Shown here piece after piece: positions 32,922 to 41,125 of a stretch of DNA of 41,165 nucleotides; within the stretch, counting starts at the first letter, position 1; each line of letters starts with the position of its first letter. The notes below the pieces were generated by a model. The model saw nothing but the letters and a program-made list of their open reading frames with translations. It had not been told where the DNA came from and searched no databases. A program made the translations under genes and the position numbers. The stretch is from JAEELC01 sp963621965 (GTDB lineage Bacteria > Bacillota_I > Bacilli_A > Acholeplasmatales > Anaeroplasmataceae), in NCBI GenBank assembly GCA_963621965.1, contig CAVFGN010000015.1, forward strand, positions 1 through 41,165. The letters run 5' to 3'.

Positions 32922-33046
32922 GGCATTAAAAAAACACATGCTTATTGGAGCTCACCGTCATGTACGATTTTATATTGGGGCGGTGCTTAGTCGAAGCGTT
33001 GATAATAAGCAGAGGAAAAAACAAAATAAAATATGGAGGAATTTAT
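32922..33046 (+). promoter_or_regulatory. Structured leader RNA of rpsB, candidate S2 autoregulatory site
   Basis: The leader of about 125 bases folds around an 8-bp closing stem, TGCTTATT (32939-32946) with AATAAGCA (33004-33011). Inside it CACCG (32953-32957) pairs with CGGTG (32981-32985), enclosing a 23-base loop, followed by a small CTT/AAG hairpin. This stretch is more GC-rich than its surroundings. The reading frame of rpsB is open through it from a TTG at 32945, but GGAGGA at 33035-33040 points to ATG 33047 as the start. Feedback by ribosomal protein S2 is inferred by analogy with other ribosomal leaders. Confidence 0.55.
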
Positions 33047-33943
33047 ATGTCAGTAGTTTCAATGAAACAATTATTAGAAGCTGGTGTTCATTTTGGACAT
33101 GCAACTCGTAGATGGAACCCTAAGATGGCTAAGTACATCTATACATCAAGAAATGGTATTTATATCATCGACTTACAAAAGACTGCTAATGCAATCGAAG
33201 AAGCTTATAAGGCTTTATTTGAAGCAACAAAAGATGGTGGTAAGATCTTATTTGTAGGTACAAAGAAACAAGCTCAAGAAGCTGTTAAGGAAGAAGCTGA
33301 AAGAAGCGGCCAATACTATGTTAACCAACGTTGGTTAGGTGGTACTTTAACTAACTTCAAGACAATTCGTAAGAGAATTAAGAGATTAAACGATCTTTAC
33401 AAGATGGAAGAAGATGGAATTTATGAAGCTCTTCCTAAGAAAGAAGTTGCTAAATTAATTCAAGAAAGACAAAAACTTGAAAAGAATTTAGGCGGTATTA
33501 AAGAAATGAAGACTATGCCTCAAGCTATCTTCGTTGTAGATCCTCGTAAGGAACACAATGCAATTCTTGAAGCTAGAAAGTTAAACATCCCAGTATTTGG
33601 TATTGTTGATACAAACTGTGATCCTGAAGATGTTGACTACTGCATCCCTGCAAATGACGATGCAATTCGTGCCGTTAAGTTAATCACAGCTACTATGAAC
33701 AACGCTGTTATCGAAGCTAACGGTGGTGTTGTTGAAAAGTTTGATGATAGCCAAGATGCTGATATCAACTTAGGCGAAGAATTAACAAAAGACACTCAAA
33801 CAAAGAAAGATGGTTCACAAATGGGTGAACGTCGTCCTCGTAAGCCATTTAACAAGGACGGTAAGAAACCATTCGTAAAGAAAGATTCAAAACCAAGAGC
33901 TCCTAAGGCTGAAAAGACTGAATCTACAACAGAAAACAAGTAA
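33047..33943 (+). CDS. rpsB: 30S ribosomal protein S2
   Basis: The 298-residue protein has the S2 features MKQLLEAGVHFGHATRRWNPKMAKYIYTSRNGIYIIDLQKT at the start, FVGTKKQAQ, YYVNQRWLGGTLTNFKTI and PVFGIVDTNCDPEDVDYCIPANDDAIRA. The core is normal. The last ~50 residues form a Lys/Arg/Pro-rich tail (RRPRKPFNKDGKKPF and onward) longer than that of Bacillus S2 (about 246 residues in total). The start ATG 33047 is chosen for its GGAGGA site. It opens the conserved rpsB-tsf-pyrH-frr order. Confidence 0.96.
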   Translation: MSVVSMKQLLEAGVHFGHATRRWNPKMAKYIYTSRNGIYIIDLQKTANAIEEAYKALFEATKDGGKILFVGTKKQAQEAVKEEAERSGQYYVNQRWLGGTLTNFKTIRKRIKRLNDLYKMEEDGIYEALPKKEVAKLIQERQKLEKNLGGIKEMKTMPQAIFVVDPRKEHNAILEARKLNIPVFGIVDTNCDPEDVDYCIPANDDAIRAVKLITATMNNAVIEANGGVVEKFDDSQDADINLGEELTKDTQTKKDGSQMGERRPRKPFNKDGKKPFVKKDSKPRAPKAEKTESTTENK

Positions 33944-33963
33944 TAATTTTTGGAGGATTTATT

Positions 33964-34866
33964 ATGAAAGCAACACCTCAAATGGTTAAAGAATTACGTG
34001 ATCGTACACAAGCTGGTATGATGGATTGTAAGAAAGCTCTAGAAGAGAATGACTGCGACATCGAAAAGGCTATCGTTTGGTTACGTGAAAAAGGTATGGC
34101 TAAGGCTTTAAAGAAGGCTGGACGTACTGCTGCTGAAGGTTCTTGTAGTTATGCAATTGGCGGAAACACTTTATATATTTATGAAGTTAACTGCGAAACT
34201 GATTTTGCTGCAGGAAACGATAAGTTCAAAGCTTTAGTTGAAAAGATTGGTACTATTTTATTAGAATCAAATGCTAACAACGATGAAGAAGCTTTAAACT
34301 ATGTTCATGAAGGAAAGTCTTTATCTCAAATTATTCTTGAAGATTCATCAGTAATTGGTGAAAAGGTTTCTTTACGCCGTGTTAACAAGATTACTAAAGA
34401 ATCTAGCGATGTATTTGGTGCTTATAAACATATGGGCGGTTCTATCGCTGTTGCTACAGTTGTTTCTAATGCAGATGAAACAATTGCTAAGGATATCGCT
34501 ATGCACATTGCTGCTAACAATCCTTCATATGTTTCTCGTGAAGATATTCCTGCTTCTGTTGTTGAATCAGAAACTCAAATTATCTTAACTGAAACATTAA
34601 ACGAAAATGCTGAATCAGCTAAACCAAAGCCTGAAAACATTATTCGTGAAAAGATTCTTCCTGGTCGTGTTGACAAGCACTTCAAAGAGACTTGTTTATT
34701 AGATCAACCATTCGTTAAGAATGACAAGGAAACTGTTAGAGAATTCTTATCTCATACTAAATCAACAGTAAAGACATTCATCAGACTTGCAGTTGGTGAA
34801 GGAATTGAAAAAGAAGTAGTTGACTTTGCTGCAGAAGTTGCTGCTCAAGCTGGTTTAAATAAGTAG
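33964..34866 (+). CDS. tsf: Translation elongation factor Ts
   Basis: The 300-residue factor recycles EF-Tu from GDP to GTP form. The N-terminal UBA-like segment VKELRDRTQAGMMDCKKALEENDCDIEKAIVWLREKG and the conserved VNCETDFAAGNDKF are present; the C-terminus ends with VDFAAEVAAQAGL. TTGGAGGA precedes the ATG, 20 bases after rpsB. A terminator-like hairpin follows before pyrH. Confidence 0.97.
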   Translation: MKATPQMVKELRDRTQAGMMDCKKALEENDCDIEKAIVWLREKGMAKALKKAGRTAAEGSCSYAIGGNTLYIYEVNCETDFAAGNDKFKALVEKIGTILLESNANNDEEALNYVHEGKSLSQIILEDSSVIGEKVSLRRVNKITKESSDVFGAYKHMGGSIAVATVVSNADETIAKDIAMHIAANNPSYVSREDIPASVVESETQIILTETLNENAESAKPKPENIIREKILPGRVDKHFKETCLLDQPFVKNDKETVREFLSHTKSTVKTFIRLAVGEGIEKEVVDFAAEVAAQAGLNK

Positions 34867-34875
34867 AAATCAATT

Positions 34876-34901
34876 GAGGGGCACTTTTGCCTCTCTTTTT
34901 T
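34876..34901 (+). terminator. Terminator or attenuator between tsf and pyrH
   Basis: GAGGGGC pairs with GCCTCTC (one G-U) across a 6-base loop, followed by six T residues. It should lower pyrH-frr expression relative to rpsB-tsf. Confidence 0.8.
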
Positions 34902-34923
34902 GAAACTAAAAGGAGAATAACAT

Positions 34924-35637
34924 ATGTATAAAAGAGTATTATTAAAAATGAGTGGTGAAGCTTTAAAGGGCGAAGAGGGCGCTGGAATTGATTCTAAGAC
35001 TGTATTAGCTCTAGCGAAACAAGTTAAAGAAGCTCATGATTTAGGCATTGAAATTGGTATCGTTGTTGGTGGTGGAAACTTCTGGCGTGGTAAAACTGGT
35101 CAAGAACTAGGAATGGATAGAGCTCAAGCTGACTATATGGGTATGCTTGCCACTATCATGAATAGTTTAGCTATTCAAGACGGCTTAGAGTCTATCGGCG
35201 TTCCTACTAGAGTTTTAACAGCTTTAAATATTCAAGAAGTTGCTGAACCTTATATTCGTAGAAGAGCTATTAGACACTTAGAAAAAGGCAGAGTTTGTAT
35301 TTTTGCTGGTGGTACTGGTTCTCCTTACTTTACAACTGATACAGCTGCTGCACTTCGTGCTACAGAAATTCATGCGGATGCTCTTTTAATGGCTAAAAAT
35401 GGAACTGATGGTGTTTACGATAGTGATCCTAGAAAGAATCCTGACGCAAAATTATATAGCCATTTAACATTTACTAATGTTCTTGAAAAAGGACTTCAAG
35501 TAATGGATTCTACAGCTGCAGCTCTTTGTAAAGATAATAATGTTAGTATTGTAGTATTCAATATGAACGAAGAAGGAAATATTGTTAAAGCTATGAAGGG
35601 CGATAATATCGGTACCCTTGTAGATAATAAAAATTAA
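34924..35637 (+). CDS. pyrH: UMP kinase
   Basis: The 237-residue bacterial UMP kinase of the amino-acid kinase fold phosphorylates UMP to UDP. YKRVLLKMSGEALKGEEG, IGIVVGGGNFWRG, DRAQADYMGMLATIMNSLAIQDGLE, FAGGTGSPYFTTDTAAALRA and the C-terminal NIGTLVDN-like ending (DNIGTLVDNKN) are all as expected. AAAGGAGAA precedes the ATG. frr follows 10 bases later. Confidence 0.97.
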   Translation: MYKRVLLKMSGEALKGEEGAGIDSKTVLALAKQVKEAHDLGIEIGIVVGGGNFWRGKTGQELGMDRAQADYMGMLATIMNSLAIQDGLESIGVPTRVLTALNIQEVAEPYIRRRAIRHLEKGRVCIFAGGTGSPYFTTDTAAALRATEIHADALLMAKNGTDGVYDSDPRKNPDAKLYSHLTFTNVLEKGLQVMDSTAAALCKDNNVSIVVFNMNEEGNIVKAMKGDNIGTLVDNKN

Positions 35638-35647
35638 GGATGGTTTT

Positions 35648-36202
35648 ATGTCAGATTTAGCAGATGAATTATTATTAGAACATGAAGAAAAGATGGGTCA
35701 AGTTATTGCTTCATGTCAACATGAATTGAATAGTGTTAGAACAGGTAGAGCAAACTCTGCTGTATTAGATTCTATTTATGTAGATTACTATGGTTGTCCT
35801 ACTCAACTAAAGACTATTGCGGGTATTTCAAGCCCTGAAGCTAATCAACTTTATATTAAACCTTTCGATAAATCTAGTTTAAAAGACATCGTAGCTGCTA
35901 TTAATGCATCTACACTTGGAATTAACCCTCAAAATGATGGTGTTGGTATCCGTCTAGTATTCCCTCAAATGACTGAAGATCGTCGTAAACAACTTGTTAA
36001 AGATGTTTCTAAAATGGGTGAAAGCTATAAAGTTCAGGTTAGAAATGTTCGTCGTGATTTAAACGATGCAATCAAAAAGCTAGGTTTACCTGAAGATGAA
36101 GAAAATGGATACAAGGATGATGTACAAGTTTTAACTGATAAATATATTGCACTTGTTGAAAAAGAAGTTGAAGCAAAATCAAAAGAACTTATGACAATTT
36201 AG
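35648..36202 (+). CDS. frr: Ribosome recycling factor
   Basis: The 184-residue protein splits post-termination ribosomes with EF-G. Conserved segments are EEKMGQVIASCQHELNSVRTGRANSAVLDSI, YYGCPTQLKTIAGISSPEANQLYIKPFD and VRNVRRDLNDAIKKL, with LTDKYIALVEKEVEAKSKELMTI at the end. The length is standard. AAGGATGG precedes the ATG. It is the last gene of the pyrH-frr unit before a strong terminator. Confidence 0.97.
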   Translation: MSDLADELLLEHEEKMGQVIASCQHELNSVRTGRANSAVLDSIYVDYYGCPTQLKTIAGISSPEANQLYIKPFDKSSLKDIVAAINASTLGINPQNDGVGIRLVFPQMTEDRRKQLVKDVSKMGESYKVQVRNVRRDLNDAIKKLGLPEDEENGYKDDVQVLTDKYIALVEKEVEAKSKELMTI

Positions 36203-36218
36203 TGAAAATTGTCGCTTC

Positions 36219-36245
36219 AAAGGCACGGAAGTGCCTTTTTTCTTT
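36219..36245 (+). terminator. Terminator of frr
   Basis: AAAGGCAC pairs with GTGCCTTT around the GGAA tetraloop, followed by a T-run. Confidence 0.92.
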
Positions 36246-36294
36246 TAATATAATCAAATATATAGTATAATTTTAAATGGAAATGAGTGATATT

Positions 36295-37038
36295 ATGTCT
36301 AATTTAGACGAAAAAGAAATTATTGAAAGAGGTTTACCTGAGCACATCGCATTAATTTTAGATGGTAATGGTAGATGGGCAAAAAAAAGATTATTACCGC
36401 GCACTATGGGACATAGAAAAGGCGCTTTTAATATAAAGAATATTGCAACTTATGCAAATAAGATTGGCATTAAATATATGACTGTTTACTGCTTTTCTAC
36501 AGAAAATTGGTCTAGGCCTCAAAGTGAAGTTGATTATATCATGCATAAACCTGTAGGATATTTAAAAAGATATAAGGACGAATTGATTAATTCTACTGTT
36601 AAAATTCAATTTATTGGTAGAAGAGATAGAATACCTAGTGATTTCTTAGAAATCCTTACTTATTTAGAAGATAAAACTAAAGAACACACTGGTTTATGCT
36701 TAACTTTGTGTATTGATTATGGTTCGTTTGAAGAAATTACTCACGCTGTTAAAGAAATTGCTAGAGAAGTTAAGGAAAATAAACTTGAAATTGAAAGTAT
36801 AGATTCAAATGTCATCTTAAATCATTTGTATACTAAAACTTTACCTGTTGTAGATTTACTTATTAGAACTAGCGGTGAACAAAGAATTTCTAACTATTTA
36901 TTGTTACAAATTGCGTATGCAGAGTTATATTTCACAGATGTTTACTGGCCAGATTTTAATGAAGAAGAATTACTTAAGGCTATTGATAATTATCAACATC
37001 GAAATAGACGTTTCGGTGGTTTAAAGGAGTCAAACTAA
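36295..37038 (+). CDS. uppS: Undecaprenyl diphosphate synthase
   Basis: The cis-prenyltransferase makes the C55 lipid carrier for cell wall synthesis. HIALILDGNGRWAKKR contains the catalytic Asp (residue 23 from this start); GHRKGAFNIKNI, YCFSTENWSRPQSEV and the C-terminal RTSGEQRISNYLLLQIAYAELYFTDVYWPDF are diagnostic. In-frame ATGs exist at 36277, 36283 and 36295. A TATAAT at 36266-36271 would start transcription near 36278, and GAGTGA lies just before 36295, so I choose 36295 (247 residues); the others would be nearly leaderless. Its stop overlaps the cdsA start by one base. Confidence 0.94.
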   Translation: MSNLDEKEIIERGLPEHIALILDGNGRWAKKRLLPRTMGHRKGAFNIKNIATYANKIGIKYMTVYCFSTENWSRPQSEVDYIMHKPVGYLKRYKDELINSTVKIQFIGRRDRIPSDFLEILTYLEDKTKEHTGLCLTLCIDYGSFEEITHAVKEIAREVKENKLEIESIDSNVILNHLYTKTLPVVDLLIRTSGEQRISNYLLLQIAYAELYFTDVYWPDFNEEELLKAIDNYQHRNRRFGGLKESN

Positions 37039-38045
37039 TGAAAGAAAGAACAATAATGGGGATTGTCATGATGGCAATATTTTTGCCAGTTTTAATCATG
37101 CAAGAAATGTTTGGTTTATTCCAAGTCATGATGATCGGATTGACTTTAATCGCAAGTTTAGAGTTAATTAAGATGTATGAAAAGAAAAAGAAGTTTCCAG
37201 GATTTTCTAAATGGATAATTGTAATTTGTACATTGTTAATGTATTTTTCGGCAACTGCAGAATGGTGTAGAACAATAGATTCGGTAAACAAAGATGTTAA
37301 ATTACAAACTTCAGGTGAAACTATATCGTATGAAATTCTTGAAATATTAAATATTAACGTCGGAGTATTACCAATGTTAACTGTTTGTATGCTAATTCTT
37401 TTCTCTTTACTTGTAGTTTATAGAGATTTTGATGGTGCAGATATAGGTAAAGCAGTAACTATTATGCTTTACGCTGGCGTAGGATTTGCAGGACTTACAT
37501 GTTTACGTGCTGTTGGTTTACGTTTTATTCTTTACATGTTTATTATAACAATTTTAACTGATGTATTTGCATATCTTGTGGGTTCTAAATTTGGTAAACA
37601 CAAAATGTGTCCACATATTTCTCCAAAAAAATCATGGGAAGGTTCTATTGGTGGTACACTTATTGCAACAATTGTAGGTACTTTGTTCGCCGTTTTCTAT
37701 GGTAAAATTTTTGGTTCTGTATTTGGACCTGTTGAAGCAAAAACTTTATTACATTACTGCCCTTTTATAAATAACAATTTAGTGAATAATTTGAATAATC
37801 TAGAGATAGTATTTTTACTATTTGCATTAACTTTATTTACTTCGATTTGTTCTCAACTAGGAGATTTAGTAGCTTCTAAATTGAAAAGAACATATGGTAT
37901 TAAAGATTATGGTGATTTATTCCCAGGCCATGGCGGCGTATTAGACAGATTTGATAGTGCTCTATTTGCAGCTATGTTTATCCTAAGTGCATTTATGATT
38001 TTAGCTGGTATCTCAACAGAAATTATTGGTGTTGCAAGGTTATAA
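37038..38045 (+). CDS. cdsA: Phosphatidate cytidylyltransferase
   Basis: The 335-residue membrane enzyme makes CDP-diacylglycerol for phospholipid synthesis. It has about eight hydrophobic segments. The CdsA signature is in the C-terminal third: SQLGDLVASKLKRTYGIKDYGDLFPGHGGVLDRFDS (residues 272-307, read in two parts), and HISPKKSWEGSIGGTL precedes it. It is longer than the usual ~270 residues because of an N-terminal extension and a polar loop at about residues 85-115. It overlaps uppS and lies two bases before dxr. Confidence 0.94.
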   Translation: MKERTIMGIVMMAIFLPVLIMQEMFGLFQVMMIGLTLIASLELIKMYEKKKKFPGFSKWIIVICTLLMYFSATAEWCRTIDSVNKDVKLQTSGETISYEILEILNINVGVLPMLTVCMLILFSLLVVYRDFDGADIGKAVTIMLYAGVGFAGLTCLRAVGLRFILYMFIITILTDVFAYLVGSKFGKHKMCPHISPKKSWEGSIGGTLIATIVGTLFAVFYGKIFGSVFGPVEAKTLLHYCPFINNNLVNNLNNLEIVFLLFALTLFTSICSQLGDLVASKLKRTYGIKDYGDLFPGHGGVLDRFDSALFAAMFILSAFMILAGISTEIIGVARL

Positions 38046-38047
38046 TT

Positions 38048-39196
38048 ATGAGATATGTATATTTACTAGGTTCTTGTGGTTCTATAGGATGTCAATCTAT
38101 TGATATCCTTCTTAAGCACAAGGAAGAATTTGAGATAGTAGCCATCAGTGTTGGAAGAAATCTAGATAAAGCACGCAAAGTTATATTACAAACAAACCCT
38201 AAAATTATTTGTTTTAGACGAGAAGAAGACATTGAAAAATTTATGGATATTGATGCTATAAAAGTATATGGTGATGAAGGATTAAACTATATAGCTTCTT
38301 ATTCTAAATATGAAAATGAATTGTTGATTAATGCACTTGTGGGCTCCGCTGGGCTTTTACCTACTGTTTTAGCCATTAAGGCAAAAAAAGATATAGCCTT
38401 AGCTAATAAAGAAACATTAGTTATGGCTGGGGATATAATCAATGAATTAATATTTGAAAATAATGTAAAATTATTTCCTATAGATTCTGAACACTCAGCT
38501 ATTTGGCAATGTATCCAAGGCGAAAATAAAGATGAAATCAAAAATTTAATCATTACAGCTAGTGGTGGTTCTTTTAGAAATAAATCTAGGGACGAATTGG
38601 TAAACGTTACTAAAGAACAAGCACTTAATCACCCTAATTGGTCTATGGGCGCAAAAATTACTATTGATAGCGCTTCTATGATGAATAAAGGATTTGAGGT
38701 TATTGAAGCACATCATTTATTTCATGTTGATTACGACTCTATTAAAACTATATTACACAAAGAATCTATAATTCACTCGATGGTAGAGTTTAAAGATGGA
38801 TTAATAAAAGCCGAGCTAGGAACTCCTGATATGAGAGGGCCTATATCTTATGCTTTGTTGTATCCACGTCATGTTGACTTTAATGGTGAAACTCTAGATT
38901 TAATTAAGGCTTCTTCACTTCATTTTGAAGAACTTAGTCAAGAAAGATTTCCTTGTCTTGCCTATGCATATGAGGCAGGGAAAAAAGGCGGAGTTTATCC
39001 GACTGTATTGAATGCAAGTAACGAAGCGGCTGTTAATTTGTTTTTAAATGATAAAATTAAGTTCTTAGATATTGAAAAAATAATTAGAAGAGAACTTGAT
39101 AAAAAATATGATGTAGAGTTTACAATTGAAAATGTATTGAAGTTAGATAAAGAAATTCAAAATCGTATAAAAGAAGAATTTGGAGGAAAACTATGA
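38048..39196 (+). CDS. dxr: 1-deoxy-D-xylulose-5-phosphate reductoisomerase
   Basis: The 382-residue NADPH enzyme makes methylerythritol phosphate, the committed step of the MEP isoprenoid pathway, and so feeds the UppS product made next door. The NADPH loop is LGSCGSIGCQSIDIL. LANKETLVMAGDIINE, DSEHSAIWQCIQGE (Asp146), ITASGGSFRN, and WSMGAKITIDSASMMNKGFEVIEAHHLF are conserved metal- and substrate-binding blocks. It ends in TGA overlapping the rseP ATG (ATGA). Confidence 0.96.
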   Translation: MRYVYLLGSCGSIGCQSIDILLKHKEEFEIVAISVGRNLDKARKVILQTNPKIICFRREEDIEKFMDIDAIKVYGDEGLNYIASYSKYENELLINALVGSAGLLPTVLAIKAKKDIALANKETLVMAGDIINELIFENNVKLFPIDSEHSAIWQCIQGENKDEIKNLIITASGGSFRNKSRDELVNVTKEQALNHPNWSMGAKITIDSASMMNKGFEVIEAHHLFHVDYDSIKTILHKESIIHSMVEFKDGLIKAELGTPDMRGPISYALLYPRHVDFNGETLDLIKASSLHFEELSQERFPCLAYAYEAGKKGGVYPTVLNASNEAAVNLFLNDKIKFLDIEKIIRRELDKKYDVEFTIENVLKLDKEIQNRIKEEFGGKL

Positions 39197-40875
39197 TATT
39201 AGTAGATCTTGTTGCCTTTATTCTTGTTATTGGTATTATTATATTAGTTCATGAAGCAGGACATTTTTTTACAGCAATAAAAAGTGGTGTAAAATGTAAT
39301 GAATTTTCAATAGGTATGGGCCCTATTATTAAACAATGGAAAAAAGGGGAAACTACAATTTCTCTAAGATGGATACCACTTGGTGGATATGTATCAATGG
39401 TTGATGGTAATGAATCAGATCTTTACATAGATTTAAATAAAGAACTCGGTTTAAATCTTGATGAAAATGGAAATGTTACAGAAATCATTTGTGTATCTAA
39501 AATAGACTATGATGTTAAAGGCATTTGCAGAAGAAAAGAATTGAAGTCAATGCACGGAGAACCTCTTGAAATTGATTTGGAAATTGACGGTGAAGTTAAA
39601 ACTTATCCTGTGTTAGAAAATGCTTGCTATGTTATAGGACCATCAGATAGACAAGAAATTGTTCCCTATGAAAAAAGCTTTGATAGTAAAAAAATTTGGA
39701 AGAGACTTGTTATTTTAGTTGCTGGTGCCTGTATGAATTTCATTTTAGGCCTACTTTTGTGTATTATTGCAGCTTTTATTCAAGGTGTTCCTAATTATGA
39801 CTCGAATGTTGTTGGCACAATTGATGAAGTTTATCCTGCTTATCAAGCTGGACTTAGAAATAGTGATACTATTACTGGGTTCACGGCTTATATTAACGGA
39901 GAAACTGAAACTTATGAAGTAAATTCGTGGACTGAAGTATCGAGTGAATTAAATAAAATTTATAATAAGGATAAATATCCTACTATTGTTGTTAACTATT
40001 CAAGAAATGGTATATCATATACAACTGAATCTTTTAATCCTTATGTATATATTTATAATGTGGGTATTACTAATGAAGGCTCTGAAATTTATAAAAAGGA
40101 TGATTCATTAAATGGTGTTATTGTCGGAACTGTTGGTATCAATTATGAATCTGATAGTGGCTCTGAACTTTCGAAATATGATTTAATAACAGCGATGCAA
40201 GTAAATATTTGGAATGGTTCAAAATATGTTGAAAGTGAATTTGTTGATGTTACTTCGTGGAATCAAGTTATTGAAACATTTTCTTCTTTAGATAGTGCCC
40301 AAGTTAAATTCAAATTTAAAAAGCATACAATAGAAAATGAAAACATTACGTTTGGTGAAGAAACTACAACTAAAACTATCACCTTATATAGCGAAGAGGT
40401 ACTGAAAGCACAAAATATTACTAAAATTGCTTATTATATGGGTATTAGTCCTGAATATCATAGAGAATTTTCGGGTTGTATGGCTAATGCATTTAAACAA
40501 TGCGGCGCTTATTTTAGTTTAGTTGTAAGAACACTAAAGGTTTTAATAGCGCCTAGCAATGGGGCACGTACTGTTGGACTTAAGAATATGAGTTCTGTAG
40601 TAGGTATTTTTGATATGGTATCTCAATATTTATCTACAGGTCCTGCCACTTTCTTATTCTTTGTAGCTATGCTTTCTATAAATATTGGTTTGATGAACTT
40701 ATTACCTATTCCTGCACTTGATGGAGGAAGAATTGTATTTGTGTTATATGAAGCTATTACTGGTAAAAAGCCAAATAAGAAAGTTGAGTCGATAATCACA
40801 TTGATTGTATATGCTTTACTTATGATATTATTTGTATATGTAACAATTAACGATGTAAGGCGTTTATTTAAATAA
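39193..40875 (+). CDS. rseP: Site-2 membrane metalloprotease RseP
   Basis: The 560-residue intramembrane zinc protease cleaves membrane-embedded substrates such as anti-sigma factors or signal-peptide remnants. The zinc site HEAGH is at residues 20-24 in the first helix and the third ligand is in LLPIPALDGGRIVF (Asp510). WIPLGGYVSMVDG and VLVAGACMNFILGLLL-type residues (VILVAGACMNFILGLLLCII) surround the core. It is longer than the usual ~420 residues: an extra segment lies at about residues 75-160 before the second helix, and the extracytoplasmic region after it (about 200-415) looks like two PDZ-like units with variable spacing. It is the last gene of the uppS-cdsA-dxr-rseP unit. Confidence 0.93.
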   Translation: MILVDLVAFILVIGIIILVHEAGHFFTAIKSGVKCNEFSIGMGPIIKQWKKGETTISLRWIPLGGYVSMVDGNESDLYIDLNKELGLNLDENGNVTEIICVSKIDYDVKGICRRKELKSMHGEPLEIDLEIDGEVKTYPVLENACYVIGPSDRQEIVPYEKSFDSKKIWKRLVILVAGACMNFILGLLLCIIAAFIQGVPNYDSNVVGTIDEVYPAYQAGLRNSDTITGFTAYINGETETYEVNSWTEVSSELNKIYNKDKYPTIVVNYSRNGISYTTESFNPYVYIYNVGITNEGSEIYKKDDSLNGVIVGTVGINYESDSGSELSKYDLITAMQVNIWNGSKYVESEFVDVTSWNQVIETFSSLDSAQVKFKFKKHTIENENITFGEETTTKTITLYSEEVLKAQNITKIAYYMGISPEYHREFSGCMANAFKQCGAYFSLVVRTLKVLIAPSNGARTVGLKNMSSVVGIFDMVSQYLSTGPATFLFFVAMLSINIGLMNLLPIPALDGGRIVFVLYEAITGKKPNKKVESIITLIVYALLMILFVYVTINDVRRLFK

Positions 40876-40882
40876 ACATATT

Positions 40883-40904
40883 GGAGTCCGTTGGGCTCCT
40901 TTTT
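40883..40904 (+). terminator. Terminator of the uppS-rseP operon
   Basis: GGAGTCC pairs with GGGCTCC (one G-U) around a 3-base loop, followed by TTTTT. Confidence 0.85.
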
Positions 40905-40953
40905 AAATACTAAAATAAGTATAAAATTACGAAAAAATATTTATAAATTTTTA

Positions 40954-40982
40954 TTGACATAGAGAATATCTAGGAGTATACT
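40954..40982 (+). promoter_or_regulatory. rRNA operon promoter P1
   Basis: A perfect TTGACA (40954-40959), 17 bases, then TATACT (40977-40982). It stands 88 bases upstream of a second promoter of the same quality. Confidence 0.8.
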
Positions 40983-41041
40983 TATTAAGGCTTGTTAAAA
41001 AGCTAAAGCAATTTAAATCTTAAAAATATTTTAAAAAGTAT

Positions 41042-41070
41042 TTGACAAAAAAAGATTTGAATGCTACAAT
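41042..41070 (+). promoter_or_regulatory. rRNA operon promoter P2
   Basis: TTGACA (41042-41047), 17 bases ending in TGC, then TACAAT (41065-41070), so an extended -10. Tandem promoters of this kind are typical of Bacillota rrn operons. Confidence 0.85.
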
Positions 41071-41107
41071 AAATAAGCACACTAAAGAATTTTAGAATGT
41101 GTAAATT

Positions 41108-41125
41108 AGTTCTTTGAAAACTGAA
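41108..41125 (+). promoter_or_regulatory. rRNA leader element (boxA-like TTCTTTGAAAACT)
   Basis: AGTTCTTTGAAAACTGAAC is nearly identical to the conserved leader element upstream of 16S rRNA in Bacillus and relatives, linked to antitermination and processing. The window ends before the 16S gene itself, which I infer begins shortly downstream. Confidence 0.8.

Noticed and set aside
32945..33046. An N-terminal extension of S2 from a TTG
   Set aside because: It overlaps the structured leader, has no ribosome binding site and is not part of S2; ATG 33047 has GGAGGA.
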